Positions 27,088 to 35,698 of a stretch of 64,000 nucleotides of DNA are shown here, piece after piece. Source of the DNA: Pseudomonas sp. ANT_H12B (lineage in GTDB: Bacteria; Pseudomonadota; Gammaproteobacteria; Pseudomonadales; Pseudomonadaceae); NCBI RefSeq assembly GCF_008369325.1, contig NZ_VOBI01000004.1, positions 62,001-126,000 of the forward strand. Direction: 5' to 3'. The notes below the pieces were generated by a model. It was not told the DNA's origin and ran no database searches. It saw only the letters and a program-made list of their open reading frames with translations. The first letter of the stretch is position 1; each line of letters begins with the position of its first letter. The translations under genes and the position numbers were made by a program.

Positions 27088-28157
27088 ACCGGATTACTCG
27101 CGAGACGGGTTAAGGGTTGTTGGCCATGGCTGGTGAGCAAGGGCCAGTATCCATCGCTGCCGCCTTGGCATATCTGAGTACCCAGGCGTTGACTCCAAAG
27201 GCTGGCCGAGCCGAATTCACTGCGCCACGCCCACAACCGACGGGTGAGCAGATGCAGCGGATATTCCTCGGTAAAGCCAATGGCGCCATGCACTGAATGG
27301 GCGATGCTTGCGCCGACGCTTGCGGCTTCTGCGGTGCTGATTTTTGCCGCGGCAATGGTCAGCGCCGCGAGCCCCGCACTGGATTCCGTGAAGGCCGCCT
27401 CGGCCGCGATGCCGGCGGCGGCAGCCTGCTCAGCGAACACTGCAAGCTGTTGTTGAATGGCCTGGAAAGAACCAATTGCCTTGCCGAACTGCTTGCGTTC
27501 ACCGGCATAGTTGGCGGTCATGTCCAGTAGGGCGTGCAAAGCCCCGGCGGTCTGCGCCGCGCGCAGCATCGCGCCGCCCAGTTCCAGGACGTTGGCGTCG
27601 AGCCCGCCGGGCAACGGTGCTTGTGCCAGTACCTGGGCACTGGTGAAACCCAAATCATCGCGCGGTTCGCCTGCCACATTCAGACTCAACGTCAGTTCAC
27701 TCGCCGCGATTCGCGACAGCAGCACCACATGCGCCACGCCGGTTGGGCTATTGGCGATGGCGACGACCGCTTCAACGTTGCGCCCCCAAGGGACCGAGTA
27801 GACGGTGCCGTAAACGCGCTCGCCCTCAAGTACCAGATCGGCGTTGGCGGCCACGCTGATGGCACCTGCCCTGCCCTCCAGGCCAGCCCTGCTCAGCAGC
27901 CAATTGCCGAGCAGGGCTTCACCCAAAGGTGCAGGTACTGAAAAGCGCCCAGCGGCACGGATCAGCACATACATATCGGCCCAACTGGCCTCAGCGCCGC
28001 CCAGCGCTTCGGTGACACCCGCCAGGGTGAAGCCCGACTCGTCCAGCGCAGCCCATAACTCGGCCGGCCATTCGCCGCCTTCACAGCTCATCACATAAGC
28101 CGGCGTCGCCAGATCGGCAAACAGGCGTTCAATCGTCGCTTCGAATATCTCGCGCAT
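27084..28157 (-). CDS. Acyl-CoA dehydrogenase subunit (short, FadE28-like)
   Basis: This 357-residue protein has acyl-CoA dehydrogenase architecture but weak motifs. There is no clear Glu-bearing YGGTSE-type C-terminal block; it ends in ICQGGSDGYWPLLTSHGQQP. The AIGSFQAIQQQLAVFAEQA and SVHGAIGFTEEYPLHLLTRR segments are typical. Together with its partner gene at 28157, which it overlaps, it fits the alpha2-beta2 heteromeric acyl-CoA dehydrogenases known from steroid side-chain degradation, where one subunit lacks the base. This pairing is inferred. Confidence 0.82.
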   Translation of the reverse strand: MREIFEATIERLFADLATPAYVMSCEGGEWPAELWAALDESGFTLAGVTEALGGAEASWADMYVLIRAAGRFSVPAPLGEALLGNWLLSRAGLEGRAGAISVAANADLVLEGERVYGTVYSVPWGRNVEAVVAIANSPTGVAHVVLLSRIAASELTLSLNVAGEPRDDLGFTSAQVLAQAPLPGGLDANVLELGGAMLRAAQTAGALHALLDMTANYAGERKQFGKAIGSFQAIQQQLAVFAEQAAAAGIAAEAAFTESSAGLAALTIAAAKISTAEAASVGASIAHSVHGAIGFTEEYPLHLLTRRLWAWRSEFGSASLWSQRLGTQICQGGSDGYWPLLTSHGQQPLTRLASNPV

Positions 28158-29305
28158 TATCGCAACCCCAGGCCGCGGGCAATGATGCCGCGCAGAATTT
28201 CGCGAGTGCCCCCGCGCAGTGAGAATGAGGGCGCCATCTGTGTCAGGTAGGCCAGCACGCGTGCGTGCTCGCTGCCGCCGTCCTGCCGTGGCTCGGTTTC
28301 CAGCAACAGCTGGGCTACTTCGGGAATTTCCTGCTCAAAAGCATTGCCAAGGTCTTTCACACAGGAGGCCGCCCAGGCTGGATGTTCACCCGCTGCCAAC
28401 TGTGCCGTGACCGACAACGACATATTGCGCAGCGTCAGCAGCTTGGCTGACAGTCGCCCGATCTCCCGCGCTTGTAGTGCGTCAGGGGACTTGCCCACCG
28501 CGTCGATCAGTGTTTTCAACAACGCCATACAACTGAGGAAGCGTTCAGGGCCGCTGCGTTCGAAGGCCAGTTCGGCGGTCACCTGGTCCCATCCCTTCCC
28601 TTCAGTGCCGATCAAAGCGTCGGCGGGTAGCCTTACATTGTCGAAGAACACTTCGTTGAAGTGCTCGCCACCGGCCAGGTCGCGAATCGGGCGAATGGTG
28701 ATGCCGGGCAGGCTCAGGTCGACGATGAATTGCGACATGCCCTCATGCCGGGCCGCTTGTTTCTCACCGGTACGCACCAGGGCAATCATGTACTGCGAAT
28801 GGTGCGCGTTGGTGGTCCAGACCTTCTGGCCATTGACGAGCCAGCTATCGCCATCACGCACAGCAGTGCTTTTGATCGAAGCCAGGTCCGAGCCGGAATT
28901 GGGCTCGCTCATGCCAATGCAGAAGTAACTTTCACCCCGGCAAATGGCTGGAAGAAAGTGCTGTTTTTGTTGCTCGGTACCGAAGCGATTGATCAGCGGC
29001 CCACTTTGCCGGTCGGCGATCCAGTGAGCCGATACCGGCGCACCGGCGGCCAGCAATTCTTCAATGATCACGTAGCGTGCAAAAGGACCCGCCTCGCCAC
29101 CGCCGTAGGCTTTGGGCAAGGCCATGCCCACCCAGCCCCGCGCGCCGAGCTTCTTGCTGAATTCAGCGTCGAAGCCCATCCAGGACTGTGCACTCAAGGT
29201 CGGTGGGTAATCGGCCAGTGTGTCGAGAATGAACGCCCGCACTTCGGTGCGAAGCGCTTCCGCCTCGGGAGGAATATTACTGTAGGAAAATTGACTGATG
29301 GCCAT
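28157..29305 (-). CDS. Acyl-CoA dehydrogenase subunit (FadE29-like)
   Basis: The 382-residue protein has the FAD-binding FCIGMSEPNSGSDLASIKST, the strand GQKVWTTNAHHSQYMI and the C-terminal SFSLRGGTREILRGIIARGL with a Glu after GGTR. The WTTNAHHSQY signature is typical of the steroid/terpenoid CoA dehydrogenase clade. Its stop overlaps the next start by 1 nt. It probably forms a heterotetramer with the 27084 product and acts on a bulky acyl-CoA side chain or ring remnant. Confidence 0.87.
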   Translation of the reverse strand: MAISQFSYSNIPPEAEALRTEVRAFILDTLADYPPTLSAQSWMGFDAEFSKKLGARGWVGMALPKAYGGGEAGPFARYVIIEELLAAGAPVSAHWIADRQSGPLINRFGTEQQKQHFLPAICRGESYFCIGMSEPNSGSDLASIKSTAVRDGDSWLVNGQKVWTTNAHHSQYMIALVRTGEKQAARHEGMSQFIVDLSLPGITIRPIRDLAGGEHFNEVFFDNVRLPADALIGTEGKGWDQVTAELAFERSGPERFLSCMALLKTLIDAVGKSPDALQAREIGRLSAKLLTLRNMSLSVTAQLAAGEHPAWAASCVKDLGNAFEQEIPEVAQLLLETEPRQDGGSEHARVLAYLTQMAPSFSLRGGTREILRGIIARGLGLR

Positions 29306-29415
29306 ATGCGCTCTCTAACGCTGAACACAGGCGCAATCGCTTCGAACGAAGCGACCACAGATCGGCAACCGCTCCACAGTCGCCGTTGGCCGGCGACTGT
29401 AGGAACAGCGGCAAC

Positions 29416-30723
29416 TTACAACGCGGTTTGCGCGTCAGCCTCGGCAAACATCGCATTGATGTCGCCGGAGGTGACCGGCTTGTTGTCGTGACGACCATGA
29501 TCGGCACCACCCAAGCCCAGTGCTGGCTCGGTGCTGACGTGCGTGGCCTGAGCCCGCAGCGCGCCGACCGTGCAGTTTTCCCGACCGTGGATAGCGAACG
29601 GATCGAAGGAAAACTCACGCATTGCGTTCAAGTGAGTGACTTTGTCGATCATCTCTTTAGGCAGGTGCTGCAACCCTTCCCAAGCGGTTTCCGGCGAGTT
29701 CGGCCAGGTGCAGTCGGAGTGCGGGTAATCGCTTTCCCACGTAACCATCTCGGCGTTCAGATAATCGAGGTTCTTCAGGCCGAAATTATCTTCAATGAAG
29801 CAGGTGATGAAGTGCTTGTTGAAGATGTCGCTGGGCATCTTCCCGTCGAAGTTGGAATTGGTCCACGCGTTATGGTGACGGTGGGTGAAGTCAGCACGCT
29901 CCAGCAAATAAGGAATCCAGCCGATGCCGCCTTCGGAAAGCGCCATGCGCAGGTCCGGGAATTTCTTCCACATCGGCGCCCAGATCCAGTCTGCGGCGGA
30001 GTTGGCGATGGAAATCGGCATGGAGGTGATCCAAGCGTCGATAGGCGACAAATCCGAAGCGTGTTGAGCTTTCACGCCGGTACCGATATGGCAGCAGATC
30101 ACCACCTTGTTATCGCTGCAGGCTTTCCACAGCGGGTCCCAGTAATCGCTATGGATCGACGGGTAGCCATGAATAGCCGGGTTGTCCGACAGCGAAAGCG
30201 CGTGCACACCTTGTCTGGCCAGACGTTCGACTTCGGCAGCCGCGGCTTTCATGTCCCACCACGGCACGATCATCAGCGGAATGAAACGGCCTGGCGCAGC
30301 GTTGCACCAATCGTGCAAATGCCAGTCGTTGTAGGCCTGGATGGCCGCCATCGCCACGTCTCGGTCAGCGTGTACCTGGAAACGCTGTCCGGCAAAACCC
30401 GGAAAGGTGGGGAAGCACAATGAACCGAGTACGCCGTTGGCGTTCATGTCGTCGACGCGGTCCTTGATGTTCCAGGTGCCACGGCGCATTTGCTCGTAGC
30501 CCAGCGGCTCCATGCCGTATTCCTCTTTTGGTCGACCGACCACGGAATTGAGGCCCATGTAGCCAGTGGCCTGTTCCTCGAAGACCCACACATCACGATC
30601 ACCCTTTTTGACCACATGCGGCTCACGACCCTTGAAGCGGGCGGGCATGTGGCGAGCAAAAGCATTCGGCGGCTCGATCGCGTGGTCATCGACGCTGACA
30701 AGAATCAGATCTTCAACTTTCAT
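29416..30723 (-). CDS. Amidohydrolase 2 (ACMSD-like) metal-dependent hydrolase/decarboxylase
   Basis: ATG 30723 (MKVEDLILVSVDDHAIEPPN) follows AAGGGG at a normal distance, so an earlier in-frame ATG is unlikely. The 435-residue TIM barrel shows the VDDH first metal site, HLHDWCNAAPGRFIPL, VICCHIGTG with a metal His, and the late ESDYPHSDCTWPNS Asp/His block. Such enzymes decarboxylate or hydrolyse CoA-linked or ring-opened acids. It is the first gene of the leftward operon 30723 to 20816, with a dyad operator 65-90 bp upstream. A paralogue-like amidohydrolase lies at 35698. Confidence 0.85.
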   Translation of the reverse strand: MKVEDLILVSVDDHAIEPPNAFARHMPARFKGREPHVVKKGDRDVWVFEEQATGYMGLNSVVGRPKEEYGMEPLGYEQMRRGTWNIKDRVDDMNANGVLGSLCFPTFPGFAGQRFQVHADRDVAMAAIQAYNDWHLHDWCNAAPGRFIPLMIVPWWDMKAAAAEVERLARQGVHALSLSDNPAIHGYPSIHSDYWDPLWKACSDNKVVICCHIGTGVKAQHASDLSPIDAWITSMPISIANSAADWIWAPMWKKFPDLRMALSEGGIGWIPYLLERADFTHRHHNAWTNSNFDGKMPSDIFNKHFITCFIEDNFGLKNLDYLNAEMVTWESDYPHSDCTWPNSPETAWEGLQHLPKEMIDKVTHLNAMREFSFDPFAIHGRENCTVGALRAQATHVSTEPALGLGGADHGRHDNKPVTSGDINAMFAEADAQTAL

Positions 30724-30787
30724 TGTTTTCCCCTTCGCATTCGGGCTTGTTGTTGTGCCTGAATCATAGTGCACATCTCTATTTAAT

Positions 30788-30812
30788 TAAACACATTTTT
30801 TGAATCTGTTCA
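30788..30812. promoter_or_regulatory. Cluster operator, TAAACA-N13-TGTTCA
   Basis: The 25-bp dyad lies 65 bp upstream of the amidohydrolase start. On the minus strand TGAACA is followed after 17 nt by TAATTA, a possible -35/-10 pair. It matches the sites at 36891, 40610, 43625, 45465 and 52622. Confidence 0.6.
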
Positions 30813-30836
30813 TATTAAATCGAGTGCGCATCTCCA

Positions 30837-32114
30837 TCAGTCCCACAGCACGTGCAAATAGTGCGGACCGCGCAGCTGTGCGCCGACGATCTGCGGCCCG
30901 GGTTTGTCAGGGTCGAGACGGATGTTGGGCATCAGGTCGAGGATCGCATTCAGTGCGCAGTTGATCTCGGTTTTGGCCACGAATTGACCGATACACATGT
31001 GTGGGCCAAAGCCGAAGCCAAACGAAGGTTTGGGCTTGCGGTCGATGTCGAATTTATCGGCGTTTTCGAATGCATCTTCGTCGCGATTGGCCGAGGTCAC
31101 GATGCATTGCACCATTGCCCCTTTGGGGATGGCTACACCGCGGATCTCCAGGTCCTTGGCGGCCTGACGCACCTTGAAGGTGGCCACAGGCTCGAAGCGC
31201 ACCGCCTCGTCGATGGCCTTGTTTACAAGGCTACGGTCATTACGCACCCGCTCCAGCACCTCCGGATTTTGCAGCAGCAACGACATCAAGGTACCGAAGG
31301 TGCGAGTCGTGGTTTCGCTGGCAGCCGGGAGCAGTGAGCGTACAAAGGTGGCGATTTCATGATCGTCCAGCGACCGTCCTTGATACTCCGCGTTGATCAG
31401 CCGGCTGATCAGGTCATCGCCCGATGCGCCCTCGGCGCGACGCTCGGACACCACCACTTTCACCACATCGTACAGAGCCTGAGCGGCCTGCATGGCCGCG
31501 CCGCGGGCCGCGGCGGCTTTTTCCGGATCGACTTGCGGGCCCGCCAGGATGGCCAGCGCCCAGGCCGCGTACTGCTCGATCTGCTCGGGACGATCCTCGG
31601 GAAAGCCGATCAACGCGTAAATCACCCGGATCGGAAAATACAGGGCAAAGTCCATCAGATCGGCACCCTTGGCCGGGACCATCGGCTTGAGATACTCCTC
31701 GCGAATCACCCGATCGATCTTAGTTTCTTTCCAGCGATTCACCGTCTCGGGCATGAATACCGGTTGCAGCAGATTACGGATGTTCTTGTGAGCATCCCCG
31801 TCCATTGCAGTGAGGATCAAGCCATCGAAAAACGCACCCAGCCCCTCGGCGATAAAACCGCTGGTAAAGGTGCCGGCGTCACGCATGACCGCCATGACAT
31901 CGTCGTATTTGAACAGTGTGAAGGTTGGCCGGCTGGCATCCAGGCCGGCAATCGACGGCACGCCCAGACTTGCCATGAAGTTGCCTTGCAGCACGGGCGA
32001 ATTGGCGCGCATATCGCGGTAAGTCGCGTGCAGGTCGATATCGCTGGTACCGCGATAATTACTGGCTACGTCGGTGAAAGCCTTCGTCAGATCGTTCTGC
32101 ACCGGTGTGGACAT
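30837..32114 (-). CDS. Cytochrome P450, CYP226A-like (DitQ/DitU type)
   Basis: ATG 32114 follows GGAG. The 425-residue soluble bacterial P450 has the I-helix LLPAASETTTRTFG, the ExxR of the K-helix region and the heme loop FGFGPHMCIGQFVAK with the thiolate ligand near Cys374. It is co-linear with the second P450 of the window (60521); both are 425 aa and share the last 52 residues at most positions. In the described dit pathway P450s of this family hydroxylate abietic and dehydroabietic acids, most likely toward the C7-oxo intermediates. Electrons would come from the [2Fe-2S] ferredoxin/reductase pair at 54236-55812 or from DitA3. Confidence 0.88.
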   Translation of the reverse strand: MSTPVQNDLTKAFTDVASNYRGTSDIDLHATYRDMRANSPVLQGNFMASLGVPSIAGLDASRPTFTLFKYDDVMAVMRDAGTFTSGFIAEGLGAFFDGLILTAMDGDAHKNIRNLLQPVFMPETVNRWKETKIDRVIREEYLKPMVPAKGADLMDFALYFPIRVIYALIGFPEDRPEQIEQYAAWALAILAGPQVDPEKAAAARGAAMQAAQALYDVVKVVVSERRAEGASGDDLISRLINAEYQGRSLDDHEIATFVRSLLPAASETTTRTFGTLMSLLLQNPEVLERVRNDRSLVNKAIDEAVRFEPVATFKVRQAAKDLEIRGVAIPKGAMVQCIVTSANRDEDAFENADKFDIDRKPKPSFGFGFGPHMCIGQFVAKTEINCALNAILDLMPNIRLDPDKPGPQIVGAQLRGPHYLHVLWD

Positions 32115-32206
32115 GATCGTCTCCGCTATTTTTGTCATTATTTTTTGTCAGGTAGCTGCTTAAGGCCATACCTTCTGGCTGATAATAGGCCTGACTAGAT
32201 CGGTAT

Positions 32207-32231
32207 TGGACACTTATTAATAATTCGATCA
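32207..32231. promoter_or_regulatory. Weak cluster operator, TGGACA-N13-CGATCA
   Basis: It has the same 6-13-6 geometry as the other cluster dyads, with 9 of 12 half-site positions matching TGAACA/TGTTCA. It lies 93 bp upstream of the P450 start at 32114. Confidence 0.35.
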
Positions 32232-32253
32232 ACTATTTGTGCTGCGAGACGTG

Positions 32254-32757
32254 TCAATAGGCCTGCTGCACCAGTGTCATGCGGCCACCCGCCAACATCA
32301 GGGCGCAGTACAGCCCCAGCTCTGCCACCTGGGCGTCAGAGAAAAACTCCCCGAGTCGCAAGAAATGCGTGTCGTCGATCTCCAGGTAATCGCTGGCAAA
32401 CAACTCGGCATAACGCAACGCGGCACGTTCGGCTGGCGTGAAGGACTCGCTGTCCGTCGCCATGCACGCAATATCCTCTTCAGTAACTGAGTCGGACTTG
32501 CGCGCCAGTTGGCAGGCCTGGCAAGTGGTGATGCTGGCGATTTTCAGCCGCACCAACTCGCGTAAACGCTCATCGAGCAGGCTGTCGCTGTGCAGGCTCT
32601 CCATCAAACCCAGCCAGGCCAGGGCTACCTTGGGTCGGTGAGCCCAGACCTGCACCGGCGTCGTTGAACTGAGCATGCGACTGCGCCGGCCCCGCTCCAC
32701 CGCGTCTTGCAACGCAGCCGGCATGGCATCCAGTGGGATCAGCGGTAGGCGCGCCAT
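32254..32757 (-). CDS. Carboxymuconolactone decarboxylase/AhpD-family protein
   Basis: ATG 32757 (MARLPLIPLDAMPAALQDAV) lies 1 nt after the thiolase stop, which decides against longer versions. The 167-residue CMD-fold protein has CxxC in ITTCQACQLARKSD followed by LRYAELFASDYLEIDD. The Cys pair suggests an AhpD-like redox role rather than decarboxylation. It is the last gene of the leftward operon starting at 36762. Confidence 0.8.
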   Translation of the reverse strand: MARLPLIPLDAMPAALQDAVERGRRSRMLSSTTPVQVWAHRPKVALAWLGLMESLHSDSLLDERLRELVRLKIASITTCQACQLARKSDSVTEEDIACMATDSESFTPAERAALRYAELFASDYLEIDDTHFLRLGEFFSDAQVAELGLYCALMLAGGRMTLVQQAY

Positions 32758-32758
32758 C

Positions 32759-33934
32759 TCAATCGAGCCGTTCGATAATGGTCGCCGTGCCCATGCCGCC
32801 GGCGCAGCAAATGGCTTGCAGGCCAAAACGCCCGCCGCGGCGCTCAAGCTCGTTCAACAAGGTGGTCATCAAGCGTGCACCACTGGCGCCCAATGGATGA
32901 CCGAGGGCAATAGCGCCACCGTTGACGTTCAACTTGTCGTGCGACACACCGGTCTCCTGCATCCAGGCTAGCGGCACCGAGGCAAACGCTTCATTGACCT
33001 CGAACAAGTCGATGTCGTTGATGTTCAGCCCGGCCTGGCTCAACACCTTTTGGGTGGCAGCAATCGGCCCGGTGAGCATTAACGTCGGATCGGACCCGAC
33101 GGTTGTGAACGCCACAATCCGCGCTCGAGCCCTGAGCCCGAGTTTTTTCGCGGTTTCGGCACTCATCAACAGCAATGCCGCTGCTCCGTCGGAGATCTGT
33201 GACGAGTTGCCAGCGGTGATTCGACCGGTGTCCGGACGAAAACTGGTTTTTAGCGTCGACAGTTTTTCCCGCGATGTATCACGGCGAATGGTTTCGTCCT
33301 CGCGCAACACAGCAACTGGCTCCGTCAGCACTTGCTCTCGTAGCTCCTCGACCGCAACCGGCACTATTTCATTATCGAAATAACCAGCATCGGACGCCGC
33401 GGCAGCACGCTGATGGCTGGCAAAAGCGAAATCATCCAGCGCATCGCGACTGAGCGCCCATTTGTCGGCGATACGTTCAGCAGCCTCGCCCTGACTGGTC
33501 AGTTCATAGCGTTGCACTGCCATCCAGCCAAACGCTTCGCCGTGAATTTCACGGTTACTGCCCATGGGCACGCGGCTCATGTTTTCCGCACCACCTGCCA
33601 CCACGATATCAGCGGATCCAGCCGCGATGGCGCCAACGGCCAAATGCACGGCCACTTCGCCCGACCCACATTTACGGTCGATGGTCAGGCCCGGCACGGT
33701 GACCGGCCAACCGGCACCGAGCAAGGCTGTACGGGCGATGTTGGCGGACTGCTCGCCAATTTGCGTGACATTGCCAAATATCACATCGTCGACCAACGTC
33801 GGCGACACATCGACCCGTTCCAGCAACCGGCTGAGCACCAGCGACCCGAGGTGATCGGCGCGCACGCCGGCCAGGCTGCCGCGGAACTTGCCGATTGGCG
33901 TGCGTACCGCATCAACTATGACGATGTCTTTCAT
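32759..33934 (-). CDS. Acetyl-CoA C-acyltransferase (thiolase)
   Basis: A canonical degradative thiolase of 391 residues: nucleophile Cys89 in TIDRKCGSGEVAVHLA, the His of NGGAIALGHPLGASGARL, and the second Cys in ICCAGGMGTATIIERL. It would cleave a 3-oxoacyl-CoA to acetyl- or propionyl-CoA in the last step of a beta-oxidation round. It overlaps the 3-hydroxyacyl-CoA dehydrogenase gene by 4 nt, so the two are translated together. It differs from the Cys-lacking thiolase-like protein at 45935. Confidence 0.92.
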   Translation of the reverse strand: MKDIVIVDAVRTPIGKFRGSLAGVRADHLGSLVLSRLLERVDVSPTLVDDVIFGNVTQIGEQSANIARTALLGAGWPVTVPGLTIDRKCGSGEVAVHLAVGAIAAGSADIVVAGGAENMSRVPMGSNREIHGEAFGWMAVQRYELTSQGEAAERIADKWALSRDALDDFAFASHQRAAAASDAGYFDNEIVPVAVEELREQVLTEPVAVLREDETIRRDTSREKLSTLKTSFRPDTGRITAGNSSQISDGAAALLLMSAETAKKLGLRARARIVAFTTVGSDPTLMLTGPIAATQKVLSQAGLNINDIDLFEVNEAFASVPLAWMQETGVSHDKLNVNGGAIALGHPLGASGARLMTTLLNELERRGGRFGLQAICCAGGMGTATIIERLD

Positions 33935-34833
33935 AACGCACTCGCCTTGAGCCCTGAACCTGGTACTTGTTTACCGTCTTCGTAGCGGTAAACCCCCTGC
34001 CCTGACTTTCGCCCCAGTCGCCCGGCAGCGACCATTTTGATGATCAGCGGGCACGGCCTGAATTTCTCACCCAGGGTCTGATGCAGATAACGCAGAACAG
34101 ACAGCCGCGTATCCCAACCAGTCAGGTCACCCAGCTCCAATGGGCCCATCGGATGGTTAAAGCCCAGGCGCAGAGCCGTGTCGATGTCTTCAGCGGTCGC
34201 GGTGCCTTCCTGCAGCATCCACATTGCCTCGTTGCCCAACAGCGCAGACATGCGACTGGTGGTCAATCCTGGTGACTCATTGACGATGATCGAGGTTTTG
34301 CCAATCTGCTCGCACAAGGTACGCGTGCGCGCCACGACCTCATCACTGGTAGCCAGCCCCCGCACGAGCTCCACCAGTTTCATTTTGTGCACCGGATTGA
34401 AGAAGTGCATGCCGATCACGCGATCTGCACACTCCACTGACGCCGCAATTTCGGTCACGCTCAGGGCCGACGTATTGGTCGCTATAATCGCGTCCGGTGC
34501 CAGCAGTGGCGCCGCTTGCGCGAGCACCGCCTTCTTCACTGCCAACTGCTCTGAGACTGTTTCAACCAGCCAATTGGCGCCACTCGCCGCTTCAGTCAAG
34601 TCGCTGCAGGTCAGTAGATTGGCCAACGATTGCCGGGCTTTTTCTTCGCTGACTTTGCCCAGGCGCACGCCATCGGCGAGGATTTTTTCGATGCTCGCCC
34701 TGGCGTTTGTCAGGGAGGCGGCATTGGTATCGACCAACAAGGTACTGAAACCGGAGCTGGCGAACGCATGCGCAATACCGGTGCCCATCAGACCCGCACC
34801 GACGACGACTACTTTTTCTTTATTGGCGTTCAT
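33931..34833 (-). CDS. 3-Hydroxyacyl-CoA dehydrogenase
   Basis: ATG 34833 (MNANKEKVVVVGAGLMGTGI) is chosen because the Rossmann motif GAGLMGTGIAHAFASSG must lie near the N-terminus; the in-frame sequence upstream is unrelated. The 300-residue protein has IATNTSALSVTEIAASVEC and the His-Glu dyad region GMHFFNPVHKMKLVELVRG, then the C-terminal dimerisation domain (LRLGFNHPMGPLELGDLTGW). It oxidises 3-hydroxyacyl-CoA with NAD+. Gene order dehydrogenase-thiolase is a classical beta-oxidation pair. Confidence 0.92.
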   Translation of the reverse strand: MNANKEKVVVVGAGLMGTGIAHAFASSGFSTLLVDTNAASLTNARASIEKILADGVRLGKVSEEKARQSLANLLTCSDLTEAASGANWLVETVSEQLAVKKAVLAQAAPLLAPDAIIATNTSALSVTEIAASVECADRVIGMHFFNPVHKMKLVELVRGLATSDEVVARTRTLCEQIGKTSIIVNESPGLTTSRMSALLGNEAMWMLQEGTATAEDIDTALRLGFNHPMGPLELGDLTGWDTRLSVLRYLHQTLGEKFRPCPLIIKMVAAGRLGRKSGQGVYRYEDGKQVPGSGLKASAL

Positions 34834-34846
34834 GTTTGGCTCTCGA

Positions 34847-35698
34847 TTAGGCGCGGTTCTTTTTACTGACCACATTGCGCAACGTGCCAATGCCTTCGAC
34901 GCTGGCTTCGACCACATCGCCTTCCTTGAGGAACAGACCGGTGCCCATCCCCACTCCCGCCGGCGATCCCGTGAACAACACATCGCCACAGGCAAAACTC
35001 GAGCGCTGCTGGACAAAGCGGATCAGATGATCAACACCCCAGGTCATTTCGCCGGTGGAGCCGTCCTGGCGCGTCTCACCATTTACTTTCAAGGTCAGGC
35101 GCAGCGTTGGTGACCCTTGCGCAAATTCATCCTTCGTGACGATCCAGGGACCAAGTCCAGTAGTCCGATCCTGGCTTTTGGCCGCGAACAGATCCATGCC
35201 GATGCCCGCCGGCCCACTACGCTGCAGATCGCGCGCGCTGACGTCATTGCCGACGGTGTAACCGAGCACGCAGGCAAGCGGGTTTTCCAGGTCAATCTCG
35301 TCAGTACCGATGACCGCCACCAATTCAACTTCGTGATCGAGCTCCTCAGTCAACGGTGGAAAGCGGATCGGGTCATTGGCGCCAATCAGCGCGCCATAAG
35401 CCTTGAGAAAGGCGACTGGCTGGGACGGCGCACTCAATCCAAACTCCACCAGATGCTTGGCGTAATTAGCGCCAGCCACGACCACCCGGTTGACGGGTTC
35501 TATCGGCGGCAACAGGCGCACTTTGGAAAGGGGGAGCGCTGGCCCGGCGAATCGCAACGAACTGATGCCGCGTCCGGCAGTCACGCCGGGCGCCCAATCT
35601 TTGAAATTGCCGGAAATTGGCGTCACCTGGTCCTGGGCCTCATCCACGACAGCCCAAAAAACGCCGGTAGCAAAATACTCACATCGTGCCAGCTTCAT
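34847..35698 (-). CDS. Fumarylacetoacetate hydrolase-family protein (1 of 3)
   Basis: Start ATG 35698 overlaps the upstream amidohydrolase stop by 1 nt. The 283-residue FAH-fold protein shows VVVAGANYAKHLVEFG, the metal-binding DHEVELVAVIGTDEIDL, CVLGYTVGNDVSARDLQRS and VLFTGSPAGVGMG. Family members cleave beta-diketone C-C bonds or decarboxylate/hydrate oxo acids formed after meta-cleavage. It shares its whole layout with the FAH genes at 43701 and 49634. Which of the three acts directly on the meta-cleavage product cannot be decided. Confidence 0.87.
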   Translation of the reverse strand: MKLARCEYFATGVFWAVVDEAQDQVTPISGNFKDWAPGVTAGRGISSLRFAGPALPLSKVRLLPPIEPVNRVVVAGANYAKHLVEFGLSAPSQPVAFLKAYGALIGANDPIRFPPLTEELDHEVELVAVIGTDEIDLENPLACVLGYTVGNDVSARDLQRSGPAGIGMDLFAAKSQDRTTGLGPWIVTKDEFAQGSPTLRLTLKVNGETRQDGSTGEMTWGVDHLIRFVQQRSSFACGDVLFTGSPAGVGMGTGLFLKEGDVVEASVEGIGTLRNVVSKKNRA

